From contig JAPLCA010000009.1 in NCBI GenBank assembly GCA_026392465.1, positions 1 to 45,550 of the forward strand: a stretch of 45,550 bases of DNA, read 5' to 3'. The notes under the pieces were generated by a model. The model did no database searches. It was not told where the DNA came from and worked only from the letters and a program-made list of their open reading frames with translations. This stretch comes from Propionibacteriales bacterium (lineage in GTDB: Bacteria; Actinomycetota; Actinomycetes; Propionibacteriales; Nocardioidaceae). This document shows, piece after piece, positions 1 through 8,915 of this stretch; the first letter of the stretch is position 1; every line of letters starts with the position of its first letter. The translations under genes and the position numbers were made by a program.

Positions 1-3000
1 GGTGTGTGTGGGGGGTCGTTCGGAGCTGGTGGACTGGTCGGCTGGTGAGGTGGAGCTGGCTGAGGGGTTGCGGGAGTGGCCGGTGGGTGCTGATGGGGTG
101 CGTCGGGCGGGGGTCTCGGCGTTCGGGATCAGTGGGACGAACGCGCATGTGGTCGTGGAGCAGGCCCCGGCGCAGGAGACCTCGGACGAGCTGGTCGGTG
201 CGCCGGTCGACGAGGACGGCGTGGGCTCCGCGTCGGCGTCCGGCGCCGGAGTGCTGACCGGTGGGGTGGTGCCGCTGGTGCTGTCGGCGCGCACGTCCCA
301 GGCCCTCGCCCGGCAGGCCGCGCGGCTGCGCGACGCCCTGGACGGCACGGACGCGCCGACGCTGCCCGAGGTGGCCTGGACGTTGGCCACCGGACGGGCG
401 CACCTGCAGCGGCGTGCGGTGCTGCTGCCGCGCGACGTCGTGCACGCGCGCGCACTCCTGCACGACCTGGCCGAGGGACGCACGTCCTCGGAGGTCGTCG
501 TCGCGGACGCCCGGACCGCCGAGGGCCCGGTGATGGTGTTCCCGGGTCAGGGGGCGCAGTGGGTGGGGATGGCGTCGGGTCTGTTGGGGGTGGAGGTGTT
601 CGCGTCGGCGTTGGCCGAGGTGGATGCGGCGTTGGGTGAGGTGCTGGACTTCTCGGTTGGTGGGTCATTCGCAGGGGGAGATCGCTGCTGCGGTGGTGGC
701 TGGGGCGTTGAGTGTGGCTGATGGTGCGCGGGTCGTCGCGCGGCGTGCGTTGGCGTTGCGTGCCCTGGCCGGTGGTGGCGCGATGGCGTCGGTGGCGTTG
801 CCGGTGGAGCAGGTGCGTTCCTTGGCCGCGGAGGTCGGTGGTCTGGAGGTTGCGGCGGTGAATGCTCCGGCGCAGGTCGTGGTGGCTGGTGACGTGGCGG
901 CGCTGGAGGCGTTGGTCGAGCGTGGTCGGCGTGAAGGTGTGCGGGTCCGGCGGCTGGCGGTGGACTACGCGTCGCACTCGGTGCAGGTGGAGCGGGTGCG
1001 TGAGGGGTTGTTGGGCGAGCTGGGCGTGGTCGAGGGTCGTCCTGGTCGGGTGCCGGTGTTCTCGAGCCTGCGGGCGGCGCGGGTGGATGGTGTGGAGCTG
1101 GACGCGTCGTACTGGTACGAGAACCTGCGGGGGACGGTGCGTTTCGATGCGGCCGTGCGGGCTGCGGTGGGTGAGGGGCACGACGTGTTCCTGGAGGTCA
1201 GTCCGCATCCCGTGCTCGCCGCCGCCGTGCAGGAGACCGCTCCGGACGGGCTCGTGCTCGGCTCGCTGCACCGCGAGCGCGACGAGCACCTGCTCCACGA
1301 GCTGGCGCGGGCGCACGTGCACGGCGTCGGGGTCGACTGGACGGCGCTGCTCCACCGCACCCTCCCGGCCCGGTTGCCCACGACGGCCTTCGAGCCGGTG
1401 CGGTACTGGCTCGCCCCCGAGCCGGCCGACCGCTCCGTCGGCGACCGCTACGGCATCGCGTGGCGGACGGTTCCCGAACCGTCGGTGGCCGACCCCCGAG
1501 CGACGACCCTCCTGACACTCGGTGAGCCGCCGGCCGACCTGGAGAAGGTTTTGCAGGGCGTGGGCACGAGGCTCGTGCCGGTGGACCTCGCGGAGCCGCT
1601 GGACGTCGCTGGCGCGGCTGGGGTGCTCTCCTTCGGCCGCGAAGCTGCCGAGCAGCTCGACCGGGTGCAGCGGTTCCTGGCCGCCGACGTCGATCTTCCG
1701 CTGTGGTGCGTCACACGCGGCGCGGTCGCGGCCGCGGAGGACGATCTGGTCGACCCGGACGCGGCGATGGTCTGGGGGCTCGGCCGGGTGGTCGGGCTCG
1801 AGCGCCCGGAGCGCTGGGGCGGGCTGCTCGACCTCCCCGCCGAGGTCACCGCCGACGACACCGAGGCGCTCCTGGCCGCCCTGCTGGGCCACGACCTGGA
1901 GGACCAGGTCGCCGTGCGCCAGGGCCGGCGACTCTGTCGACGGCTCGTGGCCGCCCCGGCCGACCGGAGCCGACGGCGCTGGTGGCCGGGCGACGGCACG
2001 GCCCTCGTCACCGGGGGTACCGGTGCGCTCGGAGCGCACGTCGCCCGGTTCCTCGTCGCGCAAGGCGTCCGCGACCTGGTCCTCGTGAGCCGTCGAGGTC
2101 CGCACGCCGATGGTGCGGAGGAGCTGGTCCAGGAGCTGCGTGCCGCAGGAGCGGAGGCCACCGCCGTGGCGTGCGACGTCGCCGACCGCGGCCAGCTGAC
2201 GTCGGTGCTCGACCGGCTGCGGTCCGATGGCCGCCGGGTCGAGGTCGTGGTCCACGCCGCCGGGGCACCGGACGCCCGCCGGCTCGAGGACGTCGACCGC
2301 CCGGAGGAGGTCTGGCGGGCGAAGGTGGAGGGTGCGCGGCTCCTCGACGAGCTGCTGCCCGACGTGTCCTCGTTCGTCCTCTTCTCCTCCGGGGCCGCCA
2401 CCTGGGGCAGCGCCGGGCTCGGCGCCTACGCCGCGGGCAACGCGTTCCTCGACGCGCTCGCGCAGCGCCGCCGGTCCGAGGGGCGGGCCGGCACGTCCGT
2501 CGCCTGGGGCGCCTGGGCGGGGGGCGGCATGGCCGGGGCCGACCTGGACGGCCTGCGCCGGCGCGGCATCCGTCCGATGCGCCCGGAGCGGGCGCTCGAA
2601 GGTCTGCGGCGGGCCCTGGAGCAGGACGACGTCTGCGTGACGGTCGCTGACGTCGACTGGGCGCGGTTCGCGGTCGGCTTCACCGCGGCCAGGCCCCGTC
2701 CCCTCGTGGCGGACCTGGTGCCCGACGAGCCGGAGCTCCCGACGTCGCGCACCGCGGCGCCGGCCGCGCAGGCGGCGCCGACGACGGCGGAGGAGGCCGT
2801 GCACCTCGTCCGGGCGCAGATGGCGCGGGTGCTGGGCCACGCCCGGGCCGACGACGTCCCGGCCGACCAGCCGATCGGCGAGCTCGGCTTCGACTCCCTG
2901 TCGGCCGTGGGCCTGCGCAACGAGCTGCAGCGCGCCACGGGCGTCGAGCTGCCGGCGACCGTCGTCTTCCAGCACCCGACGCCCCGGGCGCTCGCGGAGC

Positions 3001-3860
3001 GGGTCCTGGAGCTCGGCCGCGCGGCCGGCCTCACGGCTCCGTCGGCCGCCGGCGCGTCCCTGGTCGAGGGGTACCGCCGTGCGGCGGAGTCGTCGCGCGT
3101 GCGTCCGTTCCTGTCGCTGATGGCCGACCTCGCCGACTTCCGCGAGCGGTCCGCGGACCCCGACGTCCTCGCGGAGCACGTCGTCCCCGTCGCGCTCGGC
3201 GCGTCGGGCGACGGGCCCGTGCTGGTCTGCTGCTCCGGCACGGCGGCGCCCTCGGGGCCGCACGAGTTCGCGCGGCTCGCGGCGGCGCTGGACGGGTCGT
3301 GGTCGGTGCTGGGGCTGCCCCAACCCGGGTACCTGTCGGGCGAGCCGCTGCCGGCGTCGATGGAGGCCCTGGCCGCGGCGCAGGCCGCGACCGTTCTCCA
3401 CGCGGTGGCGGGGCGGCCGTTCGTGCTCGTCGGCCACTCGGCCGGCGGGCTGATGAGCCACGCGCTCGCGACCGCGCTGACACAGCAGGGGCACCGGCCC
3501 GACGGTGTCGTCCTGCTCGACTCCTACCCGCCCGGTCGCCAGGACGCCGTGGAGGGGTGGATCGACGTCCTCACCCGGCGCCTGCTGGACCTGGAGACCG
3601 TCCCCCTGGACGACGCGCGCCTGACGGCGATGGGGGCGTACGACCGGATGCTCGCGGGCTGGGTGCCCGACGACCAGCAGGTCGCCACGTTGCTCGTGCG
3701 TGCCGTCGAACCCATCGCGTCGTGGCCGGACGGCGACTGGCGGGCCTCGTGGCCCTTCGCCCACACGACGGCCGACGTGCCGGGGGACCACTTCACGATG
3801 ATGCAGGAGCACGCCGGGCAGGTCGCTGCCCGGATCACCGACTGGTGGGAGGCACGATGA
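1..3860 (+). CDS. eryAIII: 6-deoxyerythronolide B synthase, last module and thioesterase (5'-truncated, frame broken)
   Basis: This is the C-terminal part of a modular type I polyketide synthase. The window opens in the end of a ketosynthase (GISGTNAHV at about nt 125-150). The acyltransferase starts at GQGAQWVGM (about nt 545), resumes in another frame at GHSQGE (about nt 663), and its YASH motif (nt 967) indicates methylmalonyl-CoA. The ketoreductase follows (TALVTGGTGALG near 2000; Ser/Tyr/Asn catalytic set near 2390-2440) and lacks the LDD motif, so it is A-type. The ACP has GFDSL (Ser codon at 2895). The terminal thioesterase has GHSAGG (Ser codon at 3438). This matches DEBS module 6 plus TE, which adds the last extender and cyclises 6-deoxyerythronolide B. 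The frame shifts near nt 650 with loss of part of the AT, so as written the protein is not continuous. The stop codon overlaps the start of eryCII (ATGA). Confidence 0.93.
640..670 (+). other. Frame break and apparent deletion inside the AT domain
   Basis: Upstream of about nt 655 the AT reads in the frame beginning at nt 2, up to VLDFS. From about nt 652 the homologous sequence (VGHSQGEIAAA) continues in a different frame. In DEBS-type AT domains about 40 residues, including the RVDVVQPALF stretch, normally lie between these points, and none of them is present in any frame here. The join therefore removes roughly 120-130 bases and shifts the frame. Both a real deletion and a collapse of repeated module sequence during assembly would look like this. 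Confidence 0.85.
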
Positions 3861-4942
3861 CCGAGACCGACGGCACCGCGACCCGCGCGACCCCGCACGG
3901 CCGCGCGCAGCTGGGGCGGCGGCTCCAGATGGTTCGCGGCCTGCTCTGGGGCTGGGGCAGCAACGGCGACGTCCTCGCGTCGGTCCTCAGCGGGTCGCGG
4001 ACCGACCTGCTCGACTCCGGCCCCCTGCTGCGCGGAGAGCCGGTGGCGCGCAGCCGCACGGAGACCTGGGTCGTGGGCGACCACGCGACGGCGCGCGCCG
4101 TGCTCGAGGACGCGGCGTTCGGTCGGGGCCCGGCCCGGGTCCCGGAGTGGGCGCGCGCCGCCGACGTGGCCGACGCGACCTGGTCCCGGCCGTTCCAGGA
4201 GGTGGAGAATCAGGACGTGGCGCCCGACGTCGACCTCGACGGGGTGGCGGGCCGGGTCCGCGACGCCGTCGGCCCGCGCCGGGGTCGACTCGACCTCGTC
4301 GCAGACCTCGCGTGGCCCGCTGCCCTGGCGGCGTGCGACGTCCGCGACCCGGAGGCGGCGCGTGCCTGGCGCGTGGCCCCCGACGCGGCGCTCGTGCCCC
4401 AACGCCTCGCCCAGACCGTGGCGGCGCTCGAGGTGCTCGATGCCGGGCACGACGTGGCGCGTCTGACGGCGGCGTCGCTGCTGAGCGGGGTCCTCGTCGA
4501 CGCCGTGCTGCTCCTCGACGGTCGCCGGGTCGCAGGTCTCGACGACGAGCCCGGGACCCGTGCCGTCGTGCGCGAGACGCTCCGGCTCGCGCCGACCCGC
4601 GCCCTGGTGCGCCGCACCGCGACCGCGGCCACGACGCTCGGTGCGGCCACGGTGGGCGAGGGCGACCAGGTCGTCGTCGTGACGGCGGTCGCCGACCGCG
4701 ACCCCGCCGTCCTCGAGGATCCCGACGCGTTCCGGCCGGACCGGGAGCCGACCACCCCGTCGCTGTCGGACCTGCTCGCCGAGCGCGACCCGCTCGAGCG
4801 GCTCGTGCGCGAGCTCGCCGTGCTCGTGCTGCCCGTCCTGCTCGAGCGCACCCTCGACGTCGTGGGCCCGGTGACCCGTGACCCGCGGTCGGCGGTCCTG
4901 CGGTCCTGCCTGAGCTGCCCCGTCGTCCGTGAGGAGTCCTGA
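3857..4942 (+). CDS. eryCII: EryCII, P450-like activator of the desosaminyltransferase
   Basis: The 361-residue protein is an EryCII/DesVIII-type auxiliary protein: a cytochrome P450 fold that no longer binds haem. It partners with EryCIII and is required for transfer of TDP-D-desosamine to the macrolactone. A P450-like ExxR element is visible (RETLR near residue 240), but the C-terminal FGxGxxxCxG haem loop is absent; the protein ends SCLSCPVVREES. The length equals the Saccharopolyspora EryCII as I recall it. The ATG at 3857 overlaps the eryAIII stop, which argues for translational coupling, and eryCIII follows after one base. No catalytic activity of its own is expected. Confidence 0.9.
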   Translation: MTETDGTATRATPHGRAQLGRRLQMVRGLLWGWGSNGDVLASVLSGSRTDLLDSGPLLRGEPVARSRTETWVVGDHATARAVLEDAAFGRGPARVPEWARAADVADATWSRPFQEVENQDVAPDVDLDGVAGRVRDAVGPRRGRLDLVADLAWPAALAACDVRDPEAARAWRVAPDAALVPQRLAQTVAALEVLDAGHDVARLTAASLLSGVLVDAVLLLDGRRVAGLDDEPGTRAVVRETLRLAPTRALVRRTATAATTLGAATVGEGDQVVVVTAVADRDPAVLEDPDAFRPDREPTTPSLSDLLAERDPLERLVRELAVLVLPVLLERTLDVVGPVTRDPRSAVLRSCLSCPVVREES

Positions 4943-4943
4943 G

Positions 4944-6215
4944 ATGCGTGTCGTGTTCTCGTCCATGGCGAGCAAGAGCCACCTGTTCGGGCTCGTGCCG
5001 CTCGCGTGGGCCTTCCGCGCCGCCGGTCACGAGGTCCGTGTGGTGGCGTCCCCGGCGCTCGTCGAGGACATCACCGCCGCCGGCCTCACCGCCGTCCCCG
5101 TCGGCGAGGACGTCGACCTCGTCGACTTCATGACTCACGCGGGCTACGACATCATCGACTACGTCCGCAGCCTCGACTTCAGCGAGGAGGACCCGAGCAC
5201 GCTGACCTGGCAGCACCAGCTGGGCATGCAGACGGTGCTCACGCCGACGTTCTACGCCCTCATGAGCTCGGACTCCCTGGCCGACGGGCTGCTCGAGTTC
5301 TGCCGGTCGTGGAAGCCCGACCTGGTCGTCTGGGAACCGCTCACCTTCGCCGCCTCCGTGGTCGCCGAGGTGCTGGACGTCCCGCACGCACGGCTGCTCT
5401 GGGGACCGGACATCGCGGTCCGCGCGCGTCAGCGCTTCCTGGCCCTGCGCGAGGAGCAGCCGGAGGGGCTGCGCGAGGACCCCCTCGGGGAGTGGCTGAC
5501 GTGGACCATGCAGCGTCTCGCCGCCGACCGACCGGTGCACTTCAGCGAGCGCGCGGTCGTCGGGCACTGGACCATCGACCCGGCGCCGGCCCCGATGCGT
5601 CTCGACACGGGGCTCGACACCGTGGGCATGCGGTACGTGGACTACAACGGGCCCTCGACCGTGCCGTCCTGGCTGTTCCGCGACCCGCCGTCGCGGCCGC
5701 GCGTCTGCCTGACGCTGGGGATCTCCAGCCGGGAGAACGACATCGGCCAGGTGCCGGTCGCCGACCTGCTCCAGGCACTGGGCGACGTCGACGCCGAGGT
5801 CGTGGCCACGTTCGACCAGGACCAGCTCGCCGGCGTGGAGCGCCTGCCCGACAACGTGCGCCCCGTCGGTTTCGTCCCCATGCACGCGCTGCTGCCGACC
5901 TGCGCGGCGACGGTGCACCACGGTGGACCGGGAAGCTGGCACACCGCGGCGATCAACGGTCTGCCGCAGGTGGTCCTGCCCGACGGCTGGGACACTGGCG
6001 TGCGGGCCGCCCGCACCGAGCAGGTCGGTGCCGGCATCGCCCTGCCGGTCCCGGAGCTCACCGTCGAGGGACTGCGCGACGCGATCGTCGCCGTGCTCGA
6101 GGAGCCCTCGTACGCGGAGGGCGCGCGCCGTCTGCGTACGGCCATGCTGTCCGAGCCGACCCCCGCCGCGGTGGTCGAGGAGTGCGTCCGTCGCGTCGAG
6201 GAGCACGCCCGGTGA
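4944..6215 (+). CDS. eryCIII: EryCIII, TDP-desosamine glycosyltransferase
   Basis: This 423-residue GT-B (GT1-like) glycosyltransferase should attach D-desosamine to C-5 of the mycarosylated macrolactone, using EryCII as activator. The N-terminus (MRVVFSSMASKSH) is the usual acceptor-side Rossmann start. The donor-binding segment VHHGGPGSWHTA (near residue 325) and the following GLPQVVLPDGWD are typical of antibiotic glycosyltransferases. The ATG at 4944 is preceded by GAGGAG at 4931-4936, which I prefer over the in-frame GTG at 4929 that would overlap eryCII. The neighbouring eryCII decides between EryCIII and the mycarosyltransferase EryBV. The stop overlaps the GTG of eryBII. Confidence 0.9.
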   Translation: MRVVFSSMASKSHLFGLVPLAWAFRAAGHEVRVVASPALVEDITAAGLTAVPVGEDVDLVDFMTHAGYDIIDYVRSLDFSEEDPSTLTWQHQLGMQTVLTPTFYALMSSDSLADGLLEFCRSWKPDLVVWEPLTFAASVVAEVLDVPHARLLWGPDIAVRARQRFLALREEQPEGLREDPLGEWLTWTMQRLAADRPVHFSERAVVGHWTIDPAPAPMRLDTGLDTVGMRYVDYNGPSTVPSWLFRDPPSRPRVCLTLGISSRENDIGQVPVADLLQALGDVDAEVVATFDQDQLAGVERLPDNVRPVGFVPMHALLPTCAATVHHGGPGSWHTAAINGLPQVVLPDGWDTGVRAARTEQVGAGIALPVPELTVEGLRDAIVAVLEEPSYAEGARRLRTAMLSEPTPAAVVEECVRRVEEHAR

Positions 6216-7207
6216 GCGCCGACGTGCCCTACGTGCGGGTGGGCCGCTCGGCGCTCGTGACCAGCTCGCTGTGGCTCGGGACGGTGAACTTCAGCGGACG
6301 GGTGGACGACGACGACGCACTCGCGCTCCTCGACCATGCCCGTGAGCGCGGTGTGAACTGCGTGGACACGGCTGACATCTACGGCTGGCGCCTGTACAAG
6401 GGGCACACCGAGGAGCTCCTGGGCCGGTGGCTGGCGCAGGGGGGTGGGCGTCGCGAGGACACCGTGGTCGCCACGAAGGTCGGCAGCCCGATGAGCGACG
6501 GGGTGCTCGACCGGGGTCTGTCGGCCCGGCACATCGTGGCCGGGTGCGAGGCCTCGCTCCGCCGCCTGGGTGTCGACCACATCGACCTCCTGCAGATGCA
6601 CGAGTACGACCCCGCGGCGCCGTGGGACGAGGTGTGGCAGGCGATGGAGACCCTCGTGGGCAGCGGGAAGGTCCGGTACGTCGGGTCGAGCAACTTCGCG
6701 GGATGGCAGATCGCCGCAGGGGAGGAGGCGGCCCGACGGCGCCAGGGGATCGGGACGATCAGTCATCAGTGCCTCTACAACCTCGCGCGCCGAGACGTCG
6801 AGCTCGAGGTGCTCCCCGCGGCCGAGGCCTACGGGGTCGGGGTCTTCGCCTGGTCGCCCCTGCACGGCGGTCTGTTGAGCGGCGCGCTCGACAAGCTGCG
6901 CCGCGGCGTCGCGGTCAAGTCCGCCCAGGGCAGGGCGCAGGAGCTGTTGCCGTCCGTCCGCTCGGCCGTCGAGTCCTTCGAGTCGACCTGTCGCGCGCAC
7001 GGCGTCGCCCCGGCCGAGGCCGCCCTGGCCTGGCTCCTCGACCGCCCGGGCGTCACAGGCGCCGTCGTGGGCCCCCGCACGCCGGAGCAGCTGGACTCCG
7101 CGCTCCGGGCGGCCACGACCACGCTCGACGCGTCGCTGAGAGCGGCGCTCGACACGATCTTCCCGCCCTCGGCCGCTTCCGCGGCACCGTGGGCGTGGAT
7201 GGGGTGA
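6212..7207 (+). CDS. eryBII: EryBII, aldo-keto reductase of L-mycarose biosynthesis
   Basis: The 331-residue protein belongs to the aldo/keto reductase superfamily. Visible family features are the CVDTADIYG segment with the catalytic Asp/Tyr (near residue 55), the lysine in VVATKVG (near residue 90), the HIDLLQMHEYD stretch carrying the catalytic His, and the VGSSNF motif. In the ery pathway EryBII is taken to be the TDP-4-keto-6-deoxyhexose 2,3-reductase acting after the 2,3-dehydratase EryBVI on the route to TDP-L-mycarose. The start is GTG at 6212 in a GTGA overlap with the eryCIII stop. An intergenic gap of about 60 bases then separates it from eryG. Confidence 0.87.
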   Translation: MSADVPYVRVGRSALVTSSLWLGTVNFSGRVDDDDALALLDHARERGVNCVDTADIYGWRLYKGHTEELLGRWLAQGGGRREDTVVATKVGSPMSDGVLDRGLSARHIVAGCEASLRRLGVDHIDLLQMHEYDPAAPWDEVWQAMETLVGSGKVRYVGSSNFAGWQIAAGEEAARRRQGIGTISHQCLYNLARRDVELEVLPAAEAYGVGVFAWSPLHGGLLSGALDKLRRGVAVKSAQGRAQELLPSVRSAVESFESTCRAHGVAPAEAALAWLLDRPGVTGAVVGPRTPEQLDSALRAATTTLDASLRAALDTIFPPSAASAAPWAWMG

Positions 7208-7268
7208 GTCCACCCCACCCGCCGTCCGGACGGACGGCGGTCGTCATGAAGAGAGGACATCGAGGGGC

Positions 7269-8180
7269 ATGGCACAGCAGAGCATCGTGAAGGACGTCCG
7301 TGACATGGTCAGGTGGCATGTGTGGACGCGGGTGCGACCCTCGACCCGCACCCGGGTCGCGTACGAGCTGTTCGCCGACGACCACGACGCGACGACGGAG
7401 GGCGCGTACATCAACCTGGGGTACTGGGAACCCGGGTGCGACAGCCTCGAGGAGGCTAACCAGGCGCTCGCCGACCAGCTGGCGCAGGCCTCGGGCATGG
7501 GCCCGGGCGACCACCTCCTCGACGTGGGCTTCGGGCTGGGAGCGCAGGACTTCTTCTGGTGGGAGACCCGACGCCCGGCCAGCATCACGGGTATCGACCT
7601 GACTCCGAGTCACGTGACGGCCGCTCAGGAGCGAGCCGTGCAGGAGGGCCTGACGGACTCGCTGTCGTTCGCGGAGGGGTCGGCGACGGACCTGCCGTTC
7701 GAGGCCGACCGCTTCGACCGCGTGACCTCCCTCGAGTCCGCCCTCCACTACGACCCGCGCACGGACTTCTTCGCCGAGGCGTTCCGCGTCCTGAAGCCGG
7801 GAGGGACGCTCGCCATCGGCGACATCATCCCGCTGGACCTCGACGGCGAGCGGTCGAGCACCCCGCGTCTGGCGCCCCAGCGCAAGGGGTCGCTCTCCGG
7901 CGGTATGCCGCCGGCGAACTGGGTCCCTCGAGCCGTCTACGCCGAGCAGCTGGAGAAGGCCGGGTTCGTCGACGTGGAGGTGCGCAGCATCCGTGATCGG
8001 GTGATGGAGCCGTGGCTCGAGTACTGGCAGACCAAGCTCGCCGAGGAGTCCTTCCGGTCGAGCGTGAGCCGGCTCTTCTACCGCCAGGTGAAGCGGTCGT
8101 TGACCAGCGACGCCGGGATGAAGGGAGAGCTCCCGGCTCTGGACTTCGTGATCGCGTCAGCCCGCAAGCCTGCCAGCTGA
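7269..8180 (+). CDS. eryG: EryG, erythromycin 3''-O-methyltransferase
   Basis: This is a SAM-dependent class I methyltransferase of 303 residues (S. erythraea EryG is about 306). Motif I reads LLDVGFGLGAQ around residue 83-92. A post-I acidic segment (GIDLTPSHV) and the LESALHYDPR and FRVLKPGGTL motifs follow, as in sugar O-methyltransferases. The position after eryBII and before a thioesterase/eryF block matches eryG, which converts the mycarosyl group to cladinosyl (erythromycins C to A and D to B). A purine-rich GAAGAGAGGA lies 12-20 bases before the ATG. The 3' end overlaps the convergent thioesterase gene by 24 bases. Confidence 0.92.
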   Translation: MAQQSIVKDVRDMVRWHVWTRVRPSTRTRVAYELFADDHDATTEGAYINLGYWEPGCDSLEEANQALADQLAQASGMGPGDHLLDVGFGLGAQDFFWWETRRPASITGIDLTPSHVTAAQERAVQEGLTDSLSFAEGSATDLPFEADRFDRVTSLESALHYDPRTDFFAEAFRVLKPGGTLAIGDIIPLDLDGERSSTPRLAPQRKGSLSGGMPPANWVPRAVYAEQLEKAGFVDVEVRSIRDRVMEPWLEYWQTKLAEESFRSSVSRLFYRQVKRSLTSDAGMKGELPALDFVIASARKPAS

Positions 8181-8912
8181 CTCGAGGAGGTCCTCGCGCA
8201 CGAGGGCGGCCACGGTGTCGACGTGGTCGCGCAGGAAGAAGTGGCCGCCCTCGAGCGTACGGATCCGGCCTGGGACGACCGAGAGCGCCAGCCAGCGCTC
8301 CGCGTCGGGAAGAGGCGTCAAGGGGTCTGCGTCGCCGCACAGCACGGTCAGCGGGGCGCGCAGCAGGGGTCGGGGCTCCCACGTGTAGTCCCGCAGGACC
8401 CGGTAGTCCGCCCTGAGGGCGGGAAGGGCGTGCTCGCGCAGGAGCGCGTCGTCGAGCACCGTGCCAGGGTCCAGGCGTCGGACCTCGTCCAGCAGGCCGT
8501 CGTCCTCGGGCAGGTCCCGGCGCCGCGCGTGCTGCTCGGGGGCCATCTGGCCGGAGACGACCAGTCGGGCCGGCGCCTCCTCAGGGTGTGCCTCCAGCAG
8601 CCGCGCCGTCTCGTAGGCCACGAGTGCGCCCATGCTGTGACCGAGGATGGCGAAGGGACGGGCGCGGCCGAGGTCCCGCCACGCCCCGGCGACGACGTCC
8701 GCGATCGCCCCCGCCGTCGGCAGCTGCTCCTCCGCGGCGCGGTCCTGCCGGCCGGGGTACTGCACGGCCCACAGCTCGACGTCCGGGGACAGCGCGGCGG
8801 CAAGCGTCACGAAGGAGTCCGCCGCGGCGCCGGCGTGGGGGAGGCACAGGAGGTGGAACCGCGCCGCCGGCTCCTGACGGAGGCAGCGCAGCCACGCGCT
8901 GGAGCTACTCAC
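8157..8912 (-). CDS. Type II (editing) thioesterase, ery ORF5 homologue
   Basis: The 251-residue alpha/beta hydrolase is a stand-alone thioesterase of the GrsT/RifR type. It has LCLPHAGAAADSF near the N-terminus (oxyanion region), the nucleophile elbow GHSMGA (near residue 90), an Asp in LTVLCGDADPL, and a terminal His in GGHFFLRDH. Such enzymes hydrolyse aberrant acyl groups from stalled ACPs of the polyketide synthase. The start is GTG at 8912, three bases after the eryF stop, so it is the last gene of the eryBIII-eryF operon. The corresponding position in the S. erythraea cluster also holds a thioesterase (ORF5). A second, non-adjacent type II thioesterase (eryTII) is present in this window. 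Confidence 0.9.
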   Translation of the reverse strand: MSSSSAWLRCLRQEPAARFHLLCLPHAGAAADSFVTLAAALSPDVELWAVQYPGRQDRAAEEQLPTAGAIADVVAGAWRDLGRARPFAILGHSMGALVAYETARLLEAHPEEAPARLVVSGQMAPEQHARRRDLPEDDGLLDEVRRLDPGTVLDDALLREHALPALRADYRVLRDYTWEPRPLLRAPLTVLCGDADPLTPLPDAERWLALSVVPGRIRTLEGGHFFLRDHVDTVAALVREDLLESAGRLAG

Positions 8913-8915
8913 GAC

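Noticed and set aside
2..721. Two separate genes, one ending at 721 and another starting at 624
   Set aside because: Together they form one AT domain of a modular synthase; the split is caused by a deletion or assembly error, not by a gene boundary.
129..3812. Long open frame of over 1200 codons on the - strand opposite the polyketide synthase
   Set aside because: The translation is Arg/Pro/His-rich without domains and mirrors the conserved PKS domains on the + strand; it is a GC-bias shadow.
3857..4942. EryCII as an active cytochrome P450
   Set aside because: There is no haem-binding cysteine loop, and the length and position match the EryCII/DesVIII auxiliary proteins.
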